Source: Ceratobasidium sp. AG-K (lineage: Eukaryota; Basidiomycota; Agaricomycetes; Cantharellales; Ceratobasidiaceae). From it: a stretch of DNA of 64,000 nucleotides. Of the stretch, positions 12,394 to 23,401 are shown in pieces. Location of the stretch: the NCBI GenBank assembly GCA_037039685.1, contig JAWNGF010000013.1, positions 1,447,001-1,511,000 on the forward strand. The letters run 5' to 3'. The notes under the pieces are model-generated. The model searched no databases, was not told the origin of the DNA, and saw only the letters and a list, made by a program, of their open reading frames with translations. Numbering within the stretch: the stretch's first letter is position 1; every line of letters starts with the position of its first letter. The position numbers and the translations under genes were made by a program.

Positions 12394-13251
12394 GGTGGAA
12401 GAGGGGTAAGGAGGATTCCTGAGGTGGGGCCTTATATTCGAGGTGGGGCCAGTTGGAGCGGAACGTGTTCGGCATGAGGCTGAGCTGTGTCGGCTTCGAA
12501 AGAGGGTGGATGCTACGCCCAAGATCAATATCGCAAGTTCCGGCTACCGCAGTATGTTCGGTGGCTTCTGAGTATGACGTGGTCAAAATGACAATTGACT
12601 GAGAGGGTATCGGGGGTCTATGAGAAACCGTCTGTGGCTGTGCAACTGCCGGATGCTTGAGCCTCGCCCAGGAGTCCCACCGTTGTCCCCCACTTCGTTC
12701 CCTGGCCAAGCTGGTCTTCTCGGTGGCGTCTCCCACCTGGAGTCACTACCCCACATTTTTATTTTGACTCGTGCACAGTTCCTCGGTATAAATATGACGG
12801 GCCGTGCTGCGCGGCGCCCATTTAGCTGCGATCGCCGGGAAATGCCGCTACTGAATTGAACACGCGCTTGCAGCCGTATTTCCTCGAACCTTTCAAGAAT
12901 ATATGCTGGCCGTGGCGTATTTGACTTGGTCAGCCCCGGACTCCGAGTGGTAATCTTCCACTGAATGCACACCACCCACGTATAGAATCTCTCTTAAAGT
13001 TCTTTGTGAGGCCAATTGCTTCGATCACTCAGACCCCCAGCCTTCACGGAGCCGATGTCCACAGTATATTTGATTCTTGGCTTGACGGGCCTTACTCGCG
13101 CAGACGCTAATGCGGGTTTCGCCACTCGTCACCATCCAGGTGCGGTTATTGATGCCGACAAAATCTTGTTGATGACTTGCCCCGGAGGCCCAGGTACGGT
13201 TTTAGTGATCCAATGACGCCCTTCCACCCAGTGAAATTGATCGCCAATGCA
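12394..13251. other. Intergenic between Ser/Pro-rich gene and copia element 1
   Basis: No supported gene. The last 50 bases up to the target-site duplication may be the 3' end of the minus-strand gene cut by element 1: removing the element gives a read-through frame ending at 13202-13204. Confidence 0.4.
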
Positions 13252-13256
13252 AAAGG
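13252..13256 (+). repeat. Target-site duplication AAAGG, left copy of element 1
   Basis: Identical to 18138-18142 immediately after the right LTR. Confidence 0.9.
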
Positions 13257-13526
13257 TGTTGAATATTCAGTCTTATACGTGTATATATGCGTATCACGTG
13301 ATAGTGTTCCACATGGACTTACGCTTCGGGGAAATTTTATCCTCAGTTCTCTACTCTCAAGTAGCACGAGCTGAGGTATAGTCTAGATTTTATCTTTTAT
13401 ATTCTTTTGCTTATATTACCTGTAGTTACATCGATTTCCAGGTATATACATGCACAGTTCTCTACTCTCAAGTAGCACGAGCTGAGTTACATCGATTTCC
13501 AGCTCGGCACTGTGCTTATCACAATA
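13257..13526 (+). repeat. Left LTR of element 1 (270 bp)
   Basis: Starts TGTTGAAT and ends CACAATA. It contains a 32-bp direct repeat (13343-13374 and 13455-13486) and a 17-bp direct repeat (13425-13441 and 13486-13502). It matches the right LTR except for T versus C in CACTGTGC / CACTGCGC, a CpG-to-TpG difference. Confidence 0.93.
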
Positions 13527-13538
13527 GGTTATGAGCCC
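13527..13538 (+). other. Primer-binding site of element 1 (half tRNA-iMet type)
   Basis: GGTTATGAGCCC directly follows the LTR. It is complementary to the anticodon stem-loop of eukaryotic initiator tRNA-Met (GGGCTCATAACC), the internal-fragment priming known for Drosophila copia. The gag ATG (13531) lies inside it. Confidence 0.8.
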
Positions 13539-16500
13539 TGGTAGCGTCAAAGAAGAACAAGAGGACCCAGAGAATACTGTAAACATTACTACTACAACAA
13601 TGGCATCGACCGACGCTTACCTTAGCAAGAAAACCTATGAGATTCCGCTGCTCAAGGACGATGGATCAAACTACGACTCATGGAAGTTCCGCCAGATGAC
13701 TGTACTACAACTGCGGGGACTTCTTAGCATTGCTACTGGAAAGGAACTCCAACCAGAAGTGCTCACCGAGACCAAGAAGAAGGATTCGGCAAAGCTAGCA
13801 GCAAATACCAAAGAAATCGCAGCATGGCAGAAGCGCGACGAGGATGCATTTGCCCAGATTGTTCTCAATATGGAGGATGGAGCGATGGCTGATGTGATCG
13901 AGACGACGACAGCATACGAGGCTTGGACTAGAGTTGTCGAGCGTTGGGAGGGAACAGGCATGCAATCACTGTCCTTCCTATATCAGCAGTTAACAAACAC
14001 CAAAATTGAGGAAGAGGAAGACATCTCTTCCGGGTTCAACAACCTCCGTGCAATCGCCTCCAAGATGAAGACGCTTGGCGAGCCTGTTACCGACATAATG
14101 CTAGCGCAAATCTTCATGAATGCGCTACCCCCATCCTATGCAGTTGTCAGTACTGTTATCCAGACCTCAAACCATCACAGCCTCATTACCTCCGATACGG
14201 TATTCAAAGCGGCATTAGCTGAAGAAGAACGACGCAAGAAAGGTGTCGGACTCACGGCGATGTTCTCCCAAGTCTCAAAGCTCAAGCCCAAGAAGACCGG
14301 GAACGATCCGAAAGGGAAGAAGAAGGCGAAAGGCCCCCTATGCGATAACTGTGCAAAGCCCGGACACACAAAGAAGGAATGCTGGGCCAGGGGAGGCGGA
14401 GCCGAAGGGACTGGACCACGCCAAAAGCGACGCGAAGCAAAACCAGCTGAGACGAAGGCAAACGAGTCAAATTCCATGCCAAAGATTGAGTCAGCCAAAC
14501 TGGTTTTGGCCAGCCCATCACCCAACGATGCACCCTCACTATATGCGTTGCCCGCTGTAGACGATCAGTCAGCCCGGGACACTTGGCTTGTCGATTCAGG
14601 AGCCTCAAAGCACATGACGCCGAACCGGAACTGGTTCTCGACCTACCAACCACTGGTACCACCTGCCACAGTTCGAGTGGGCAATGGGAATAGGATCAAA
14701 GCGACCGGAATTGGTTGTATCCTTGTCACACTATGCGATCGAAACCAAAGGGAAACCGATGCATTCATTGACGGTGTACTACATGTCCCCGATCTCCATG
14801 CCAGCCTCATGTCGGTCCGTGAGCTTGCCAAGCGAGGAACCTACATGCTGTTTGGGGCAAACGATGCAACCCTTTTGGCAGATAATGGTCGAGGAGCCGA
14901 GATTGGCTATGCACGCGAGTCAGCTACCGAGCTATACCGGCTAAATGCACGAGTAAAACACGTCGAACCTACCACCCACATCGCTTCCGTTGATACCCAG
15001 AGTGTAAACGATCAAAATGACCTTGAAGCGGGCAAATTTGTCGCATATACTGCAGGTCACGTCGCCCGAACCGACCTTCATACATGGCATCGTCGCCTAG
15101 GCCACATAAACTACCAGTATGTCATAGATATGGTCAGAAATGGCGCAGTCCAAGGGATGGACATAGTAGGGAGTCGCTTACCGCCGCAATTGAAGTGCGA
15201 GTCGTGCCTCAAAGGCAAGCATACACGTGCACCATTTCCTCCGTCGCCAAATCGAGCCTCCGAGGTACTCGAACTACTCCACAGCGATCTACATGGCCCG
15301 GTTGCTGTTCATGCGATTGGTGGTCATCGCTATTTTGCTGTTACAATTGACGACAAGTCACGGAAGATGTTTGTGCACTTACTGAAGCACAAGAGCGACT
15401 ACCCAGTTCATTTCAAGGACCTAAAAGCATCAGTAGAAAACCTAACGGGCAAGCGGATCAAACATCTATGTACCGATGGTGGAGGCGAATACGGATCGAA
15501 CGCTTTCGAATCCTGGCTCAAATCGCATGGGATCGAGCACCAGAAGACCGAGGCGGACTCATCAGCCAGCAATGGTGTTGCCGAGTGTGCTATTCAAACG
15601 TTAAACGACAGTCAGCGATCAATGCGAGCCGATTCCGACTTACCTAGCAAGTACTGGGGATTCGCCATTGTCCACGCCGCATACATCTGGAATGTCACGC
15701 CGAAATGCTCACTCGATGGCAAGACACCAGATGAGGTATTCCTAGGCAAGATTCCCAATGTATCTCGACTCCGTATGTTTGGCTGCAAGGCCTGGGCCCG
15801 AGTACCCGACAATGAGCGTACTAAGCTCCAAGCAAGGTCGCTCGAGTGCACCTACCTCGGATTTGCACCAAATCGCAAGGCCCACATCCTCATTCAACGC
15901 TCGATCGGTCGCATAATCACCTCACGTGACGTGGTATTCGACGAAGGAGGCGAGACTCGCCAGCGGGTTATAATTGAAGACCTTGAAAGCGAGCCGCTGC
16001 CAGAGCAAGTGGGCGACGAGGATAGTCCTGAACCCAAGCCAGAAGCCGTCGATTCAGCGCCAGAGGAAGTGCCGTCCAAGGAAGAGAGAGATGCCGAGCC
16101 AGAGCCGCAGCAAGTGCCATCAGAAGAGTTGAATGTCGAGCCAGACCCACCAGCCGCACCGGCAGTGCCTCCTAGACGATCTGGGAGAGCTACCAGACTG
16201 CCCTTACGATACGGCGAAGGAGTGGGCGCCCAGAACGAGACCGCCACACAAGCTAACAGACCAGCAGAAGAGAGCGCACATCATGTCTCAATCGAGCTTC
16301 CACCCGACACGTTTTCAGAGGCGATGGCCCGTCCAGATGCCAACCTTTGGCTCGAGGCAATGACTGAAGAGATCAAGTCGATCACCGAGCACAAAGTTTG
16401 GAAGCCGGCCAAGCGACCTACACACAAGCGAGTCATCAAATGTCACTGGGTATTCGCATACAAACGCAATGTCGATGGCAAAATTGTCAAGTACAAGGCA

Positions 16501-17826
16501 AGACTCGTCGCAAAGGGATTCCTCCAAACCCCAGGCATTGATTACGTCGAAATCTTGTCGCCTGTCGCCGCTGCGAACGCATATAAGGTGCTTTTTAGCA
16601 TCGTCGCAAGCGAAGACCTTGAGTTGCTCCAAATGGACATCAAAACGGCGTTTCTCCATGGCGTTATTGAGGAAGAACTCTATATGGAACAGCCAGAGGG
16701 TTTTGTCGAAGGCGATTATGTCTGGCAACTCGTCAAGGCACTGTACGGGCTGAAACAAGCTGCTCGAGCGTTCTATCTGCGACTCAAAGAGGTTCTTGAA
16801 GCGCTCGGCTTTACCAGGACCGATAGCGATCATGCTGTATTCATACTCCGTGATGGCAATAACTTGGCAATAATTTTGGCTCACGTCGACGACATGCTTC
16901 TAGCTGGTAAACCTCTATCCTTTCTGGAGGGTATCAAGTCGAAAATGCGCAAATTGTTTGACATTGTCGATCTAGGCGAGGCACAGATGTTTGTTGGGGT
17001 CGAAATCGAGTGCAATCGCGCGGCCGGCACACTGAAAATATGCCAAAAGCGATACATTCACGACATTATCACTCGATTCAGTATGGCTGAGTCAAAATCA
17101 TGCGAAACGCCCATGGCCGAGTCTCCAAACCTGCCTAAACTCGTGTCCCCCACCATAGATCGAACTCTTTATCAACAAGCTGTCGGATCGCTCATGTATG
17201 CGATGATATCCACTTGTCCCGACATCGCTTTCGCGACAGGATTGCTTGCACAACATGCAGCAAACCCGGGAGACGAGCATTGGCTGGCGATAAAGCGGGT
17301 TCTCAGGTATCTTCAAGGCACGCAAAAGCTCGGAATTGTTTTTGATCGATCCAAACCGCTCAAACTCATCGGGTACGTCAATGCGGACTATGCTGGCGAT
17401 CCTAATACGAGCCGATCGACTACTGGGTGGGCTTTCATAATGGCTGGAGGGGTTGTCACATGGTCATCTTGAAAACAGCCAACCATTTTGCTATCCAGCA
17501 CCGAAGCCGAATACGTCGCTGCTGCGAGCGCAGCACGAGAACTCATCTGGCTACGCCAATTCCTTGCCGAACTCGGAGTTGCTGCCGATGGTCCGACTAC
17601 GCTACTTACCGATAATCAATCGAGTATTGCATTAGCCAAGAACCCCGTCAATCATCAAAACACGAAGCATATTTGAGTCAAACACCATTTTATTCGTGAG
17701 ATGGTTGCTCTCCACGAACTCGATCTGCAGTTCATTCCAACCGACCAACAAGTCGCCGATGTGCTTACCAAGCCACTCGGACGCATCAAATTCCCCGGTT
17801 TCGTTACTGGGATGGGAATGTCTTAA
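13531..17826 (+). pseudogene. Gag-Pol polyprotein of element 1, two in-frame TGA stops
   Basis: One frame of 1,432 codons. Residues about 35-240 form a UBN2/copia-type gag. A CX2CX4HX4C zinc knuckle lies at about 271-284. The aspartic protease has DSG at about 355-357. The pre-integrase HHCC zinc region is near 515-570, then the integrase core. A Pro/Glu-rich linker separates integrase from reverse transcriptase, which carries FAYKRNVDGK, LLQMDIKTAFLHG and HVDD in place of the common YVDD. The first stop (TGA, 17470-17472) falls in the WSS.KQPT motif at the start of RNase H, the second (TGA, 17674-17676) in the KHI.VKHHF motif; Arg (CGA) fits the first position and is possible at the second. 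The frame otherwise runs to TAA at 17824. Polyprotein probably non-functional through loss of RNase H, unless supplied in trans. Confidence 0.92.
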
Positions 17827-17867
17827 TTCTTAATTCTTTTCATTTTCCGCATAATCCTGAGTGGGCG

Positions 17868-18137
17868 TGTTGAATATTCAGTCTTATACGTGTATATATG
17901 CGTATCACGTGATAGTGTTCCACATGGACTTACGCTTCGGGGAAATTTTATCCTCAGTTCTCTACTCTCAAGTAGCACGAGCTGAGGTATAGTCTAGATT
18001 TTATCTTTTATATTCTTTTGCTTATATTACCTGTAGTTACATCGATTTCCAGGTATATACATGCACAGTTCTCTACTCTCAAGTAGCACGAGCTGAGTTA
18101 CATCGATTTCCAGCTCGGCACTGCGCTTATCACAATA
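17868..18137 (+). repeat. Right LTR of element 1 (270 bp)
   Basis: Same length and content as the left LTR with a single transition. Preceded by the purine-rich gagtgggcg (about 17859-17867), the likely plus-strand primer. Confidence 0.93.
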
Positions 18138-18855
18138 AAAGGATCACGATGGGCACAGGCCGATCGATGCACCCTCGTGAATCCACAAAAATGACCCAAC
18201 AAACGGCGGTCGTACGTTCTCGGGGTCCAGAGTCGAAGCAAGTCACCTCGTGGTTAGTTCTCCGCCGTACTGAGAGATTAGTTCTAACTTTCATGAGAAT
18301 ACGATGCTTGTTCCCATGATGGGAGGCAGAAAACGTATCACGGGTATCATAGATCTTCATCCCGAAATCGGATTCAACGTGCAGCGACTTCCAATTGGTG
18401 CGACCGTCAACAAAACAGCATCGATCGAAGTTAGGGTCGAAAACAAAATCTGGGTCAGGCTTGAACCAGGAAGACAGGCTGTTCGCGTTGTTAGCGTCAA
18501 CTTTCGTAGGTACTGGGGCTGAGTTCGAGTAGATTATACCGAGCCGCAGTGGGGCAATAACACAGTAGGATCTGTACTAAAAGTTCACACGAGTGGCTAG
18601 TTTACGCTTTGACAGTGGATTACCAAGACGTACCTTACAAGAGAAGGTCCCATAAATGGCGATTTCCATTATTCTACATATTTCAGCGATCGTCGTAAGT
18701 TCATTATGTATTGCCGCCAGTAAGGCATATATCAAAGCCAAAGATCGCCAGGTGAAAATGACGGGTGTAAGCAATGGCGAATTTTGGTGATTTAAGCTAT
18801 CAATGGAGGGGTTGATTTGCTTTATTACTCGAGAGTCCTTTATGACGATCCACAC
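18130..18855 (-). CDS. Unrecognised gene cut at its 3' end by element 1
   Basis: Two open minus-strand stretches join in frame: about 18855-18618 (ending at donor GTACGT) and about 18567 downward (after acceptor TTTTAG). The first carries a hydrophobic segment (VIFTWRSLALIYALLAA); the second is polar, with FDRCCFVDGRTNWKS and HHGNKHRI. The frame runs into the right LTR and stops there at about 18130. With the element and one target copy removed it would continue about 16 codons to 13202. No family recognised. Exon borders and the start are guesses; further upstream exons are possible. Confidence 0.35.
18138..18142 (+). repeat. Target-site duplication AAAGG, right copy of element 1
   Basis: Identical to 13252-13256. 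It fixes the LTR end at CACAATA rather than at the conventional CA. Confidence 0.9.
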
Positions 18856-19372
18856 TTATCCTGTGACACATGCACTGCATAATCGTGAATTTAACGTGCT
18901 TCTGTCGGTCGCATATACCCCAGCTCCGCATTCAACTTAGCAGAGAAGAAACAATTTTCGAGGGTAAGTGCGGCCAAGACTTCTTTGTACGTAGCTACAG
19001 TACTACTATCCTCATCAAACAGCTACCAGTACTCTCCCTGTCCCTCTCGAGAGGAGAAATGTAGGCAACAGGATAAGTAGCCCTCATTATGAAAAGTAAC
19101 AACAGTACGGATTCATGTAGATCTTTGAGTGTCTAATGTACTAATACGAACATCCAGTCTAATGAGCAAAGAGATATCTTTTAAGTTGCTCGGTGCTAAT
19201 CTTTCTCAACACCCAGCAGCCCTTGAGAAAGTAACCAGGATTCGGCGATTGCTGGGGTTCCCTCCTCACCGGATTGCTCCGGCTCGGTCTTGCTGTCAGT
19301 ATCGCCAAATAATGGACGCCCTAGCCCTTCGTCAGTGATAGAGTTCATCTATAGCGTCAGCGGATGAGCGAT
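18856..19372. other. Intergenic, no gene seen
   Basis: Short frames only, with no splice-joined continuity and no repeat structure noticed. Confidence 0.4.
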
Positions 19373-20770
19373 TTATGCCGGTTTGCGGTCAATGAATGAG
19401 CTAACAAAGTATAAAACATCGGCTGCGGTTGGGCGAGCCTCTGCTTCATGGGTCCAGCACTTCGTTAGCATAGACCACAACGAGTCGCCACACCGGTTAT
19501 CGAGTGGAATAAGATCTTCGGGTCTCTCCGGATTTTTTTTATGAACCACAACGCAGGTGATTACTGCGATGTCAGACTTTTCGGGATACGGTACTTGGCT
19601 GGTGATGGTTTCCTGTGATTTACAGTGTCAGTTTGGGGAGGAATACCTGGGAACTTATCGTACTAATATAGTCTGAGGATGATTTCAGCTATTCTGCATA
19701 CAGATATTCCAATACAACCGAACGTACCATTGCAAGTGCATACACGTCAGCTGGTCTGCTGTGGCCACTGAGCCCGTTCAATATCTCCGGAGCCTATCAG
19801 AAGCGGAATTAAAGTTACATACCCCTCGCAGGCACGGATTCGAATACTCTTACGGTCCAACGTGTCGAGAAACTGGTCTGGGTTGTACTCTCTGTGAATG
19901 GAAGCGTATGCTCCTGCAGTACAGCGTTGCCAAAATCGACGAGCATGGGGGTACCTTCCGATGAGACTAGCACATTCCCCTACACTAAGGCATGAGTGTC
20001 GTATCTATAAATTTGCGGGATTCTAACCCCTTTGAGATCGCCATGTACCTAGTACTCAAAATTAACGCTAGAATTGCAATCACCAAACCACTAACAATGT
20101 TGTTATCATGCAGGTACACAAGACCTTCAGTAATCTGTTCGCTCTAGGGGTATCGGCGATGCTTGTCAATGCGAATTTGAAGCTAACGTGATCAAGGACT
20201 CCAAACCATTTGACAGCGGTCGACATTGCAGTGCTGAGTTAGGTATGAGAGTAGATTCCCGTTGTCCACCCACGGAGAGACCATCCCTATTTGATCCCGA
20301 AATTTGACCAAGCCAAGCAGCTCCATGACGTTAGGGTGCTGACACTTTGACCATGTATAGATTTCTCGAGCCGCATGCTGTTACTCCCAATAAGACAGAG
20401 CCATGAGAAAAATGTGCCTCCTACCTTCAATGATCTGCGGCCATCCTCCGTGGTATTAATCTGGAATCTCAGAGTTTTGATAGCAATTGGAGTGCCATCT
20501 AACAATATTCCCCGATAGACGTCACCGTGTCCACCTCGCCCGACTGGAAAAAGCCCGCACGATGGCAAATCTAAGTTACCGGTAATATTTATGCAGCCAT
20601 GTTCTCCGAGGTGAAGGATGATTTCATGAACGGACTTGCTTCGTCTGAATAAAAGCGAACGTACATTGTACAAGATTACGACCTACCATAAACCGGCTGA
20701 TTCTAATGACCTCCGAGATGGAACGAGTCCTGCGAGTATCGTCGGCCGTCAACAATGGTTCCTGAGACAT
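19373..20770 (-). CDS. Tyrosine-kinase-like protein kinase (catalytic residues present)
   Basis: A multi-exon minus-strand kinase. The N-lobe has the glycine loop VGRGGHGDVYRG and the Lys strand PIAIKTL (about 20560-20480). The catalytic loop is HGDLKG (Asp codon 20037-20039) and the metal-binding motif DFG (Asp codon 19935-19937), followed by APEIL, DVYALAM and an 'ARPTAADVL' C-lobe end with stop at 19373-19375. Introns fall within the catalytic segment, as in other agaricomycete kinases of this class. A leader 'SVHEIILHLGEHGC' precedes the domain, resembling the N-terminal helix seen in this expanded fungal group. If independent, it starts at ATG 20770; alternatively it is the second half of a tandem kinase, because the upstream pseudokinase frame ends at a good donor 80 bp away. 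Probable Ser/Thr specificity; target unknown. Confidence 0.75.
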
Positions 20771-20841
20771 TGGTGCCACATCAATGCGAACGGACCGAAG
20801 CGCAGGACTCCATCAGTGAATAGGATAGTCAAAAAATAGCA

Positions 20842-22672
20842 CTATCTTACCGGTGGGCGGGGCTGCATGGGGGTTCTTGACTCACGAAACTCACGGATAG
20901 ATTTAGAAGTCCTCTCGGGCCCCGGCCCGGGGGTTGAAGGAGGAGGTGGGTCGCAGAATAATGGGGGATCATCCGGAGATACCAAGCTATCAAATTCTGA
21001 ACCAAGAGTTAAGTGGCTCATAAATGGGGTAGCCCCAGTCGAAGATAGGGGAGAGGGCGACAATGTATCGCTAATGGATGACGAGCGCGTGAGCGTTTGA
21101 ATAGAGGAAGCGCGAGAAGGAGGCATCGGCGTCTTTGGGAGCTCACACTCAGGTTCATGCATCATGTCTGGCTTTTTGTAAAGTAGTGCTGATGTTACTT
21201 TGTCCATATTGGGTCGTTTTCCTGGTTGAAATATCCAGCAATGCCTGACTATATGGCCAAGCTCAGTTTCTTCAATATCCGTAGGGAGCCGGGGTGGCCT
21301 TTTGGAGACTACAGCTATAATATATGGTAAGTCTCTGGGTAACACAAAGAAGTATTTACTTCGGTAGCTACTTACCCAATTTTACAGCGTCGCGGGTTTT
21401 AAGCAAGGCCCAAGGCGGCCGGTCCGACAGAACCTAGTAAAATATTGTCTAATAAGCGGAATGTAAAGCATTGAAAACGAACCTCCAAGCAAAAACATCC
21501 AAAAGACCAAACGTCGCTTTCTTTAGTGATCAAAGCGGGGTCCTGAACCGAATCTAGAAAGAATTGCTCGGGGGCCATCCACCGGTACGCTCCTCGGCTC
21601 GATGGAGATGCCAAATATGTTGGAGTCGTCACCGACAGCCGACACATCCCGAATCCGGCGATCATCGGCGTGCCATCGGTTCGCATAAGAATGTTACGCT
21701 AGTCCTAGATGTAAGCGCTGGAATATAGTATGTTATGGTTGGGCTCATGTTACCGCTTTGACATTCCCGTGAATTATTGGAGGGTCCAACGCATGCAGGT
21801 ATCCTAAACCTTCGGCGACTTCATAAATCTAAGTTGCGAAGCGATTAGGCGCAAATATTGACAATGTCGGCACTCACCAGTTTTCCCTTGTCGACATTTG
21901 AATGACGACGTAGATAGTCCACACAGGTGCCTGCTTCGCAGTAAGGAGAAACCATCGAGGGTGCGCTGTTCTGTAGTTCTTTCGCTAACCATGCTAAGCC
22001 AAGAAATGGCAAGATGTTCTGCCGTTCATATTATTGTAATATTTCTCAGGATAAAGCTTGAAGGCGCGTACTTTATGTGTATGTGATCGCCAGCCCTGCA
22101 CTTCACGAGCCACCCGCTATGCTCTGTTAGGGTTAAATCGCAAGGTGGATGAATGAAGCACGTTGCATACTTCGTTGATTTTGTCCCTGTTTGTCTCATC
22201 ATCTTTCATAATTCGTATTGTTTTGATTATGACCTAAGTAGTCGGGAACCAACGAGGTCGTGGTTAAGGGCATGGGAGCATTATTTGGGAGGGTAAATGA
22301 ATGATGGCTTACCGATCTTATGACTCCATTACTAGAATCTATACCTTTCCTACGCATAATCGAACGGATATAAGCCCCACCAGCCTGATTTTATCGGTGG
22401 GCAAGCGGTTACCATATTTCTGATTCTTCGCCATATTTCAGGACCTCAGTACCAACCAAACTCGTACTCGAGGTCAAGTCCGGAACACTGCGAAACACCC
22501 AGTCAGGAGATAATTCTTGAGGCGCTTGCATAAACCCGAAGCTAGCTTTGGAGGAGTTACACGGAGCAGAGTGAGGGGTTGTGGGGAATCCCTGGGGATA
22601 GATTGTGTGATCGATAAACATAAACCGGATCCTTTCCGGGCACCCGGCTTTATCCGGCACACACGGATGCAT
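20842..22672 (-). CDS. Pseudokinase-like protein with Ser/Pro-rich tail
   Basis: Minus-strand exons show kinase folding landmarks without the catalytic residues. The Lys strand VIIKTIRIM (about 22225) is kept. I find no glycine-rich loop before it. The catalytic loop reads HGNVKA, with Asn (21763-21765) instead of Asp. The metal-binding motif reads AGFGM, with Gly (21654-21656) instead of Asp. The activation-segment end GAYRWMAPEQF, the DVWSFGCF helix and a Pro/Ser-rich C-terminal tail (about 21160-20850) follow. The reading frame stops at 20842, or splices at a GTAAGA donor (20850) into the next kinase. The N-terminal exon (from ATG 22672) is only weakly supported. Likely a regulatory pseudokinase; it may still bind nucleotide or partners. 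Confidence 0.65.
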
Positions 22673-23401
22673 CCGGCCCGTGCGCTACGTATATGCGGAA
22701 TTCGACTCACGTCCTGTTTATGAGAGAAATTGCTTTAGTGGATTTAGAAACAACACGCAAAGCAAGGTACAATTGGGCAAAGGCTTTATCCATGGGGGTA
22801 CCAGACCGCTGATTCGACGCCATACTACGGGGCCTTGGCGTTCACGCTTGAGCTTGCGAGCCTGGTCGGGGTCTTTCTTGGTGGACCTGCCAATATTCTT
22901 CAGCGTTAATCTCCCGGTGTGGAGTATGTTCGTATGATTATTATTTTTAAAAACTTTAGAATAGTATGTCGACTCGAAGTTTGGGATGGAGTATCCCATG
23001 CCGAATACGGCAGAACACGACCTTCGTTTTGGTGCTTGCGGTGAGTATTTCTGGGACTGGAAGAGGAGAGGCCGAACTAAAGCATCAGCCCGTGATAGGT
23101 ACCGATCCCATAGTCTGAAGTACCACAGATTGAGGCATGAATTCCTTTACCTTTACCACGGACATGGCAGAATGAGTCTAAATATGTCTGTAGTGATGAG
23201 TAGATCTATCGAGCCTCGTATGTATTCCGCAATGAGATAGTCGGAGGTGTCAAGAGAGTTCGGATAGGCTGCCACGAGGCTTGGCAAGGAGTACACAGCT
23301 GATCTACGAATGCCATTTTGGGCCAAATGATATTGTAATGGGGGTATTATGTCAACCTCGCTTTTCACGTGACTAGCCCCAAGACAGACACGGCCACCAC
23401 G
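22673..23401. other. Divergent intergenic region, pseudokinase gene / ClpX
   Basis: About 0.7 kb between the minus-strand kinase pair and plus-strand ClpX. A 93-codon minus-strand frame (22999-22718) has no motif or splice support. Presumably holds both promoters. Confidence 0.4.

Larger units (their letters stand above)
13257..18137 (+). mobile_element. Ty1/copia LTR retrotransposon, element 1 (4.88 kb)
   Basis: Complete element flanked by a perfect 5-bp target duplication AAAGG (13252-13256 and 18138-18142). It has two 270-bp LTRs differing at one base, a primer-binding site directly after the left LTR, a polypurine-like tract before the right LTR, and one gag-pol frame in the copia order protease, integrase, reverse transcriptase, RNase H. 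The near-identical LTRs imply a recent insertion, yet two in-frame stops break the RNase H region. Confidence 0.95.

Noticed and set aside
12299..12736. 145-codon minus-strand frame upstream of the Ser/Pro-rich gene
   Set aside because: Overlaps that gene's first exon in another frame; composition reflects CT-rich leader sequence.
13016..13216. 66-codon plus-strand frame next to element 1, starting with a hydrophobic stretch that looks like a signal peptide
   Set aside because: Too short, no splice continuation, and it ends before the insertion site.
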